Source: Neelides folsomi
Taxonomy: Eukaryota > Arthropoda > Collembola > Neelipleona > Neelidae
Assembly: GCA_034687125.1 (NCBI GenBank)
Contig: JAQGBZ010000129.1
Location: 62,001 to 126,000 of the forward strand
Direction: 5' to 3'
Length of the DNA stretch: 64,000 nucleotides
The notes under the pieces are model-generated. The model had not been told where the DNA came from, made no database searches, and saw only the letters and a list, made by a program, of their open reading frames with translations. Made by a program: the position numbers and the translations under genes. Below are positions 26,959 through 36,755 of the stretch, in pieces (the first letter of the stretch is position 1; every line of letters starts with the position of its first letter).

Positions 26959-27448
26959 TACCGTATTGGTCCGTGATTTGTCCGGTGCCCGAATTATATC
27001 CGGGGGTGGGACCTGAGATTTTAAATTATATCCGGGGTCCAAAATTATACCTGGGTTAATTTTTAAAATGAGAGAAATATTTAACATTTATACGCATTCA
27101 ATTGGTCTTAATTTTTATTTCCATTCAATTAATATGTCACAAAGGTTTTTTCGTGTTGAATTTAAATTAAAAGTGTTTCAATATGCTGAAACAGATATTG
27201 GAAAAGCCACTTGCAAGCATTTTAAAATAGAAGCAAGGTGAGGCTATTATTAATGATAGTAACAGTAGCCATTCTACATCTGAAGATTCAGGTTTTGATG
27301 ATTAAAAGTTAGTTTTGAATGAAAACAAAAATTTCCCAAATGTCATTTCCTTAAATATTTTAAAGATATCCGGTGCCCGATTTATATCCGGGGGTCGGAG
27401 GTAATATTTTTAATTATATCCGGGGACAAAAATCGGACCAATACGGTA
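26959..27448 (+). mobile_element. Internally deleted pogo/Tigger-type DNA transposon
   Basis: The element is bounded by perfect 15-base inverted repeats, TACCGTATTGGTCCG at 26959-26973 and its complement at 27434-27448, with TA at both outer edges as expected for a Tc1/mariner/pogo TA duplication. Subterminal blocks containing CCGGTGCCCGA and TATATCCGGGGGT occur at both ends as direct repeats. Inside, an ATG at 27134 opens about 35 residues with the pogo/Tigger N-terminal helix-turn-helix pattern (RVEFKLKVFQYAE), ended by a stop. A nearby acidic tail ending EDSGFDD then a stop resembles the transposase C-terminus. The catalytic core is absent, so the copy is non-autonomous. Assignment to pogo rests on the HTH pattern and TA ends. 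Confidence 0.75.
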
Positions 27449-28855
27449 ACCATGTCTCATCTTTGCCAGGACTCAATTGAGCATGAGGGAAGGGATCTTC
27501 TTTGTTCCTTCATCACTCCTCTTCAATGTCTAAATAACTCAACACCTTCGCTGCTTAGCATAAAATCCTATTGGGGATTTTAGTCCTCGCCGAAGATCCT
27601 CCATGATCTGTATGGTTTCTCTATGGTAAATAATGGGAGAGAAGGAGTGAAAGAAGAACAAGGAACCCGGAGCACTAAATTACATTCGTTTGGAAGGGGA
27701 TTCACAACAAGTTTTATTCCCAAATCTCCATATCCATTCTCCCACCAACCATGACTCTGACTGGGAGAGTGCGGAGGGAGACATTTGAATAAAAATGGAG
27801 AATTTGGGAAGAGTCAAAAACGACACGCTGGATATTACAAGTTGAGAAATTATGGGAAATTATAGTATTTGGAAGAGAAGGAGGTGTGGTGGAACGACCC
27901 TGTTTTTCCTCTGCATCTCTTTATGTAAATCCTGGGATGAGAGGAGTGCGAAGAGGGATGGCCTTGTTTACTATGAAAATTAAGATTAAATAGGTCAATT
28001 AGCATGGGGTTTAAGGGGCAATTAAGATTAAACCGTATTAATTGAGGCTAATTTTTTTACTCAAGAATCATTTGCAAGGGTGAGATAAAACTTTCCTATG
28101 GTGCTCACACTCACACACTTACATCAAACTCTCATCAAATGTTTGCTTTTACATAGCTGCATAAAAATATAAGTATTTAAACGGCTAAAGATTCTCCTTA
28201 AGTTTCTCCTATGATTAATGTCCTTTAATTGATCTAAATATTAAAATTAAGAGTTGAAGAGCTTTGGAGTTTTCGAGGAACGTCTTTGATGGAAATGAAG
28301 AGATGTTTAAGCAGCGCCGAGTCCGCCTCCTTCCGCCTTCAAACCAAATCATTTGGAGTTGTAATGTTTACAAATTTAACACTCTCGGCTTTCAACAATG
28401 GACAACACTTCAAACTTGCTCGACCCAACTGTTAAGGTTTGCCCTTACTTCTTTCTCAATTATTGGGCGATGTGCGAAGGGAGCCGGTGACTTAATTTAA
28501 TTTTTAGATAGAGACGAGAGAGGGTCGGCGAACAAGGAACAACAACGATGATGACAAGGTTAGAAAAAAATTCCTCTACGCACCAACTCAACCCTTAACA
28601 TTATATAATAAAAAAAGTTATTCGCGCAGTGGACAACTCCTATTATTAACCATATATATTTATAATAATAGATATATAATTGACATATTTAATGGATATA
28701 AATATAATAATATATAAATATATATATATATATATAATATACATTATACCAGATATAATAGATAAATATTAATAGTAAATAGAATAGTTTTAATTATTCT
28801 TAACTATTTTGATCCCACTTGGTAAAACTGAGATCGTCAAAATTTGTCTAATTAG
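27449..28855 (+). other. Region upstream of the OATP coding exons; candidate first exon
   Basis: The first recognised OATP exon starts in phase 1, so an upstream coding exon must exist. One candidate runs from an ATG at about 28289 to a GTTAAG donor near 28431 in the needed phase, but it has no family similarity and is speculative. The stretch 28560-28800 is very AT-rich and includes a TA microsatellite. Confidence 0.2.
28719..28736. repeat. TA dinucleotide microsatellite
   Basis: Pure TA run of nine units inside a wider AT-rich tract (about 28640-28790), in the presumed first intron or 5' flank of the OATP gene. Confidence 0.8.
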
Positions 28856-31800
28856 ATTTATTTCGGATTGGAAAGGATCTCCGGTTCGGGTGGTCAAAGT
28901 CATGTACGCCGAAATGTCTCCAGTTTTTGGCAAATCGGAAAGCCTTTCTCATCATCTTCTCCACGACTTGCATCCTCCAGGGAACCTTTCACACTTATTT
29001 TGTCGCTGTGATCACGACGCTGGAAAAGCTGTTTTCAATACCAAGTAAAACAACGGGGAGTTTGATGGCCGCCACAGAAATTGGACAGGTGGTTATTTCT
29101 CTTTAATCAATTTAACTATTTTTCTCTCTCAAAAACTTTATTATATACATTAATCATCACCATTTTTTATTTTAAGGCTAATAATCTTAATATATAATAT
29201 TCATTATTTTATTTAATTTATTAGGTTGGTTCAGCTCTTTTGCTCCCATACTACGCTGGGCAAGGCCATCGTCCAAGATGGATGGGAGTCGGAGCAGCGT
29301 TGTTTTCTCTTGCAGCCCTCCTCTGTGCTTCTCCACACATCCTCATTCCGCCCACGAATGTGATTGAAAATCAGCAGGATGAATATTGCGTCCCTGGTGC
29401 AAACATAACATGTGAAGATTCACAAACAATCGGAGGACCTCCGTACCTTCTATTTGCCATCCTCTTCTTGAGCTTACTCACGGTGGGACTGGGACAAACT
29501 GCCGTGTACACTCTCGGGATGCCTTACCTCGATGACAATGTGGCATCGCGAGACTCTCCTTTATACTTCTGTAAGTCACAGAGCTTCTCGAAGCTCGCCC
29601 ACAATTTTGACCGATATATTTTCATTTATTAATTATCACAAAAGGAGGATTTGAACAAATAATTGACACCGACTTATATTTTTTCAGACGAGTCTTTTCC
29701 CCCATAATTCAACCATTTTTATTTATTTACACACCCAAAATAACACTAATAATAGGTAATTAACATTATTACTACACACACACTTTGATATGGGCATTAA
29801 CCTACTACTCCTTAATTGCATATTTGGTCTTCTCGTCTATCCCTTTGTAGATGATTTGGATGATTTCTCTTTCAATTTTTATCTCAATTCTTTTTATGTT
29901 TATGGGTAGATGCTTAAAGATAAAAATATTAACTGGAAAAATGGATATTTTACTGTTTTGAAAAATAGTGGAATAATAAATATTTTGTCCTTCATTTCCA
30001 GCAATCACGATAGGAGTGAGAATCCTAGGCCCGGTGACAGGATTCATATTGGGGGCCTTGTGCACGAGGATTTACATTTATCCGACAGAGACTCCGCCAC
30101 CAGATTTGAATCCAAGTAGCAAGGGCTGGTTGGGTGCTTGGTGGCTCGGAATGGTCCTCATCTCCGTCCTTCTTTTCCTCACTTCCATCGTCATTTACGC
30201 TTTCCCAAGGAAGTTGACCAAGAAAGCGACGACGAAGGGGAAGCCAACGCTCAAGAATTTCCCACAAACCTTCAAACGTCTCATAAATAACAAAATTCTT
30301 CTTTTGCGAACTTTCTCCTCCGTCTTCCATCTCTTTCCCATTTCCGGACTTTACACTTTTCTTCCCAAGTACCTTGAGTCTCAGTTTCACATGGCTGCTT
30401 ACGAGAGCAATATGGTGACGGGAATTGCGGGGATTCTTGTGATGGGGATTGGGATTTTCTTTTCGGGGATCCTGATCCGGAAGTATGGGCCTACGGGGAG
30501 AACTGTCGCTGCTTGGGTTGCTGCATGTGCAGCGATATATGCCATTGGCATGTTTGTCCTAATGGGGATCGGATGCGATGATGCGCAACCAGTACTTAAT
30601 AGCACCTATGGGTAAAATATTAATACTATTAATTAAATTAAGTTAAATTAGTAGTTATTTCAGAACCGATATAAAAATTATTTTAAAGCATTTATATATA
30701 TTTTTAATAGATATTTCAATAAAAATTAATTATATTTTGTTTTGAAAATAATAATTTGATTTTAACCCAATTAAATGATTTTTAGGTGCAATACTACTTG
30801 TTCCTGTACAGGTGCAAATTTTTCTCCTGTTTGTGGGAAAAATGAATTTGGGAAAGAAGGAATCAACTTTTATTCTCCTTGTCATGCCGGGTGTCCGAAC
30901 AAATCGGTGAGTGATTTATTTAATTAATAAATGGAATGATTATACTAAATATTATTATTATAATCAAAAATCGATTTTATATTACTAAACATGAGCATGA
31001 TTATGAATTAATAAGTCTGTTTGGAAATGCTAATATTTAATGCCAATAATGCGAAACAAAGTGATGGGATATGCTTCATAATCTCCTCGTGTGTATAAAT
31101 GAATTTCGTTTCATAAATTAAAATGACTTTAATGTTTAGTGTATTAGATTCTAATGTGAATGAATATTTTATTATCTAATCTAATTGAAAGGGCTTTTCA
31201 ATTCATTAAACTCTTTGTTTTTGTATTTATTGATTGATGATTTGATTGAGTTGATCGCATTTGATTTACAAATATCATCTTTGGATCTTTAAAGACTTAT
31301 ATTGAGATTATTAAACAAGATTAAAGCAGCAGATAGCATTAAGTACAACTTACTGAGATGGCACATTTATATAAAAGAGAGACAGAGGTAGTAGAGATAT
31401 TTATGACACATGGATTAACTTAATATTGACATTTGGTAGGAGAGTATGTATAAGGTAGTCTTTGCGCGGAGGAATTATGAAGTCGATGACGAAGACGATT
31501 GTTGATTCATTTTTTCTTTATTTAGTTGAAGGACTGTAGCTGTGCGGATAAGGTCGATCGAGGGTTTTGTGACTTGGACTGTCGGGCCTTTAGTCTTTAT
31601 CTTGCCATCTTCATGGTCATCGTCCTCGTCCACTCGACCTCGGAGGTTGGGTCGATGCTGCTGACCCTCCGGTGTGTGGAGCCAAGAGACAAGGCCATGG
31701 CCTTAGGGTTCATTCAGTTTGCCATCGGCCTGTTTGGGAACGTCCCTTGCTCGGTGATTTATGGAGCCATCGTGGACTCGACGTGCCTTATTTGGGGCGA

Positions 31801-32051
31801 GGATTGTAGTGGGCGTAGGGGCCACTGTGAGCTCTATGACAGCCACCGGTTTCGGACTCTTTTCCACGGTAGGAAAAGTTTTTATTCTTCGCCCCCGCGA
31901 GTTTCCTCCTCCTCACGTTGTTTGGTTGTTTTTTGGTGTTTCAGGCACGACGGGGGCTTTGATGCTCGTCGCCTTCGCCATCGACCTCACGGTCTTCTTC
32001 CACGCCCGCGAAATCAAACTCGAGACTGACACTGAACTCCAGCCGATTTGA
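28856..32051 (+). CDS. Organic anion transporting polypeptide (SLCO/OATP), 5' exon missing
   Basis: OATPs are 12-pass plasma-membrane importers of organic anions, bile acids, prostanoids and steroids; fly Oatp74D is the ecdysone importer. Six exons fit in phase: 28856-29088, 29225-29570, 30002-30611, 30786-30906, 31526-31868 and 31945-32051; 585 residues. Landmarks in order: CTPKCLQFLANRKAF before helix 1, the loop GQGHRPRWMGVG, the superfamily-type VGLGQTAVYTLGMPYLDDN, GWLGAWWLGMVL, a Kazal-like Cys-rich extracellular domain (CSCTGANFSPVCGK ... SPCHAGC) and the helix 10-12 block. The model enters in phase 1, so a short N-terminal exon is unassigned. The last intron is only 76 bases. The stop TGA at 32049-32051 is followed by AATAAA (32071-32076), 37 bases from the stop of the convergent zinc-finger gene. 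Family firm; subfamily and substrate unknown. Confidence 0.92.
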
Positions 32052-32070
32052 ATAGTTCTTGTGCAATATA

Positions 32071-32087
32071 AATAAAAATGCTTTATT
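32071..32087. terminator. Back-to-back poly(A) signals of convergent genes
   Basis: AATAAA on the plus strand (32071-32076) serves the OATP gene, and AATAAA on the minus strand (32087-32082) begins one base after the TGA of odd-skipped paralogue B. Cleavage 10-30 bases downstream of each would make the two messages overlap at their 3' ends, each entering or nearly entering the other's coding sequence. Confidence 0.7.
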
Positions 32088-32088
32088 T

Positions 32089-33180
32089 TCATCTCCTCAT
32101 GATTTCATCAATGGTGAAACCGCGTGGCACGTGTTTGGTCTTTCCACTCTCTTCAAGGCTCACCACATCGACCTCTTCCTCCTCACTGCAAGGGGCCCTT
32201 GAGCTGGCGGCCGCCACTGGGTGTGACGATTCCTCCAAGTCTCCACCGACAGTGTGAGTGAGCGTATGGCGACGGAGGTCGCAGTTCCTCCGGAACACCT
32301 TTCCACAGTTGGTGCATTCGTAGGGCTTGAGGTCAGTATGGGTGAGAAGATGGGTCTTGAGGTTCGACCGCTGGTTGAAAGCCCGTGAGCACACCGGACA
32401 CTTGTGGGGCGACTCGTCCATGTGGAGGATCTTGTGAACGGCCAACGTCCTCGACTGGCAGAAGCCCTTGCCGCACTCGCTGCATTTGAAAGGCTTCTCC
32501 TTGCTATGAATGTACCTGCACGACAAAATTCCTTCTAATTAGGATTTTAAACATTAGATTTTAATATTTTTTAACCTGTATTTAATTATTATCCCAAACT
32601 ATTTTTATACAAGCCAGAAAAATGTTAAGCTAGTGTACATATGGACCATGGTTTGACAACTATTAATTGATCATTATATAAATATGAATAAATGATCTTT
32701 AATTATTTTTTCAATGCATTTTCGGAATTTTCTCATGTTCCCCGGAACTGTTTCCGTTTCGGGGTTTATTAATATGCGGGTGATTTTGGTAATAAAATAC
32801 CTGTGGTCACGTAGGTGGTCCTGTCTGCGGAAGGCCTTTCCGCAGATGTCGCAGGAGTAGGGTCGCTCGTCCGTGTGGGTCCTTTCGTGGATGAGGAGAT
32901 TGTAGCTCTTTGTGAAGTGTCGGTTGCAGAATTTGCAGATGAACTGCTTCTTGGGGCGGGATGCTCGCTGCGTGGTGAGGGCCGTGCGGGATGCGGGGGA
33001 TTGCTGGTAGAAGAAGGGGTTGAAGTAGAAGAGCTTGTCCTTGTCCATGGCTTCCGCCGTCGTGGAGGGGCGGGGAAGGACGGGCTGGAAGGCTGAGCCC
33101 GCCGGAGGGGTCTGGGGGAATACGGGGAAAAGGGCCGGGAAGGGGTGAAGGGCCCCGGGTTGGCTCAGGTCGGTCGGCAT
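32089..33180 (-). CDS. Odd-skipped family C2H2 zinc-finger repressor, paralogue B (-)
   Basis: Second five-finger Odd/Sob/Bowl-type repressor. Exons 32801-33180 and 32089-32515, with the intron in the same phase-2 position inside finger 2 as in paralogue A. The first true in-frame ATG is at 33180 ([16 protein letters not shown]). The N-terminus is Pro-rich with [10 protein letters not shown] before the shared [13 protein letters not shown] linker. Fingers: CKFC, CDIC in exon 1; CSEC, CPVC, CTNC in exon 2. The C-terminus [11 protein letters not shown] is an eh1-like motif close to that of fly Odd/Bowl proteins, which recruits Groucho. The exon 2 finger region is base-identical to paralogue A for 161 positions, although the exon 1 fingers and both protein ends differ. 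The poly(A) signal starts one base after the stop. Its promoter must lie within about 400 bases of the upstream gene's 3' end or use a UTR intron. Confidence 0.92.
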
Positions 33181-33587
33181 GGCGGCGGACCCGGGAGAGC
33201 GGAGGAGAGAAGTCACTACTGGAACTCCACACAGAAGCTGAACTCAGAGAAATGACTACCTGTGGTGACCTTCAAGAAGAAACCACACCTGAATTATTCA
33301 GCCGGTAGCGATGGGGTTTGTAGGGTGGCTCCTGATGAAAAAAAGCCTGAATTCTTGTTGCCAGTTGGCCGGCCCTCTTTTTGTTCCTCCCGAGGACGGA
33401 GGCTGGATTTGACAACCATACCTGCCACTGGCGATGCACCTGTTTCATCAGGGACCCAGACAGGGACCCGATCCCCTGCCCATCACTCGCCCTCTCATCC
33501 CCGCACGAAACGAGACGAATTCCAACTCTCTTTTTATTACTTATTTATAGATTCTTGAGATTCCTCCACTTAATTCCACCAGATGAA

Positions 33588-35044
33588 CTACTTCCCCGAT
33601 GGGTCCTCCTCCCAGACGAAAGGATCCTCGAAGGGCCCTTCGGTCCCCGACAAATCCTCCATTGGCTGCTCTGGATCTTCGATCGGCTCCTCTGGTTCAT
33701 ACTCCTCGGCTGGCTCAGATGGTCCCTCTGAACCTGTCGCTGCCGCTTCCTCAGCAGCCGCTTGCTCCTCCCCCGCTGGCTCCTCAGCTCCTTCCTCAGG
33801 AGCCGACTCGACTTTCCCCACCGACTCCTCTTCATACGCCGCTTCCTCTTCTTCTTCGTGATCGTCATGGGCGTGGTCGTGGTGGTGGTCCTCGCCCTCA
33901 TCATCATGATCGTCTCCAGCTTCGTGGTCATGAAGGTCGTCCACGAAACTATGATGATTATGGTCCTCTTCTTCCCCTAATCCACCTGGAATTTTTTTAA
34001 TTTCATTAGGGAGTCGTATTCTTTAATGTGGTTTTTAAGTATAGGGCTGAACGATACTCATGCCACACACAACACTACACACGTTACACGAAAAGTTTTC
34101 CTTTGTTATTTAACATTTACTCATATGCAATTTTAAAGGAATAAGTTATTATTATATACCATACATATATTATTTTGGTCTGTTGAAACATGCTAATTCT
34201 AATTGAATATGTTATATTTAATCGATGCTTTAAACGTGTTAAAAATGGGTTAAAATAATTGTCAATTGGTCAATTAAAATATAAAGATTATTACCAACAC
34301 CGTGCCATATACTATACTATCTGTATTTAGGCAAAGGTAAATAGGTAGTTAACTACATAATATAAGTAGTACTTGTTTAAAATGATTTAAAAATACTTAA
34401 TTAAAATAATAATGATAGATGACTAAGGTTAGTTAGGTGATTACTTGTGAAGATCATTAAAATTAACATTCGTGATTAAAATTAGTTGTCATTTACATTA
34501 ATATATTGATAAAGTAAATGTTCACACTCAATGGCTTTCATTGTTGTACTTTTCTTTACCTTCTCCCATGAAATGAGCAAATTGAACAAAGACGTTTTCT
34601 GTGTCTTTTGGTGTTTCCGTTGAGATGGAACTTGTGTTGTTCTCTTGAATGAGAACAACTGTGGCGACCCCGCCAAGGATGAGGAGAAGCAGAAAGAAGA
34701 TTATCTTATAAAGTACCCTGGTGTCTTTTACGTCTTCGTCAATACTTGAGTTCGAGTCGTGGGACTCTGGAAATTAATATAATTATCCTTCTAGCTAACT
34801 GCTTCAAGAATCGGTTCAATTAAAATGATTGTTTTCCTCACCCCTTCTTTGAGGGAATTCTTCCTCTTCCTCGAAATCATAGTTGGTTTGCTGCACAAAG
34901 GCGGATCTTTCTTCTTCATACTCTTCCGCTTTGAGACTCTCAATTTGAGCTAATGAAATAAAGAGAATTAAAATGAGTATTAATTATGATATTCAAAATA
35001 CCCTTCTTTTTCTTCTTATTACGTCTTCTATTCACTTCAGACAT
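33588..35044 (-). CDS. Acidic, His/Asp/Glu-rich single-pass membrane protein
   Basis: Four exons join in phase 1 each time: 35002-35044, 34842-34949, 34560-34766 and 33588-33985; 251 residues. It starts MSEVNRRRNKKKKKA, a basic cytosolic head. An acidic patch (FEEEEEF) follows, then SIDEDVKDTRVLYK and one hydrophobic span (IIFFLLLLILGGVATVVLI). The last 130 residues are strongly acidic with a His/Asp run (DDHDDEGEDHHHDHAHDD) and Glu/Pro/Ala repeats. A basic N-terminus and acidic distal part suggest type II topology with the acidic domain in the ER/SR lumen or outside. The layout resembles junctin/triadin or the non-catalytic N-terminus of aspartyl beta-hydroxylase, and calcium binding is a fair guess, but I recognise no diagnostic motif. 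The terminal poly(A) signal is at 33533-33538 (minus strand). Confidence 0.75.
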
Positions 35045-36755
35045 TTTTATAATGCTAAAATTAGCTTTTCATCCCGGGACTCCGAGTCTCTTTCTTGGCA
35101 GGAGATCAAGGGGCTCAGATGTGCCGGGTCTCATTTTCCCCGAACGCGAGGAGAAGAAGAAGAGCAATCATCGTATTAACAGCACGCATCACAAAGGCCT
35201 TAATCCCCAACTTCGGATTCCGACACTTGCTCCTCTATACAACTATTTGAATGTCCCATCCATGTAAGATTGGGCAAACAGGATTATTATTACCCCATTC
35301 GACCTTCTTTATGGCTACGTTGTCGTAAAAGTCTCAAGAATGCGACTCCCCACTTGAAACCAACCGAACCATTTCCTTTGTTAAGCTTTTCTTAATACTA
35401 CAGATACTTTTCAATTCAATTATCCTTTTAAACTGGACAGGAAGAATATCAACATGATGAGTATACAGGATATACCTTTTTCATTGAATTATTAATTGTA
35501 AGTATTGTACATTATGGTAATGTCATATGTAAATTCTCCAAATTGGATAAACTTTTCAATTAAAAACTATAATAAAAAGAAAGCAACAAGCAACTGTTTA
35601 AGCACGCTTAGTACAAGATTTAATTTGTTAAAAAATAAATAAAGATACCATCAGCGAAAAAGTTAACTGGTTTTTAAGTGTTTAAAAGTTGAACTTGACC
35701 CAATATTTAAAATAGATTATGAACAAAATGATCCATTCCTTTTGATGCGTTGACGAGTAGCACATGTGTATGAACCCTTATTGAAGATGATGTTTGGTAT
35801 TGAACTCATCAAATCAACGTCAATGGAAGTATAAATAGGCTTTATAAACTAAACTTGACATTGGCCCTTTGACTCCTTTTCCTATATTAAATTATGTATT
35901 AACTCTTTTCATTACCGTTTTGATTAACTCGCTTCAATGTCAACCTTTTGTGACTTAATTCTTCCGATCAAAGAAAATTGTGTAGATCAATGGTTCAATT
36001 TAATAATTTAACCTTTTGAACGTCGATCATTTTTATATACAGAGGCTGAAAAGCGAAAAAAAACGCTTTCAAAATTTGCCGCTATGAAGATTATGCATAT
36101 TAATTAACATTTTGCACAGCGTTTTTTTTCTCTTTCACCCTGTACATTACTTATTGTTAGTTTGTACCAAAATAAGTATCAAGGAAGTATTTAGCAGCTT
36201 TATATCATGAATAGATTGAGAAATGAGAACTATTTAATAATGATAGACTGGTGTAATAAAAATGTCCGTATTCAACTATATTAATATTATTTAATCGTCC
36301 AAGATGAATGAGCAGAATGGCATTGAAAATAATTTTCCATGATATTTTCCTAAGCGAATGATCCTGCCATTATGAATCTGTCTAGAATGGCCATTTGTGT
36401 TCATCCGACTCCGTCCCTAATCGACTATTGTAAGAAAACTCGTAAATCCCAACTAGCAGTGTTGGAGTAAATGATAGAACTAAATGGTAATGGAGGATTT
36501 TTGAAATGGTAAGAAGGACCCCCTGTGAACGTTGGCTCCCGACTCACAGAGAGAATAAATTATTTCCACCATCAGCTAAATGATCACGAGGTGATTTATT
36601 AGAAAAACACTGGCGCTTTAATATATTTATATAATTCATATCATCATTAAATAAGTATTTTGTCCGCACACGCAACTCTTACGATCTCACAAGCATTCAC
36701 AATATATGTATACATTATTAAATTAAGTTAATAGCAGCACTAGAGGGTTTCATTG
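35045..36755. other. Intergenic, AT-rich
   Basis: The part next to 35044 should hold the promoter of the acidic membrane protein gene; I see no clear TATA box. The rest, towards the NPC1 3' end, has no coding-like stretch. Confidence 0.4.
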
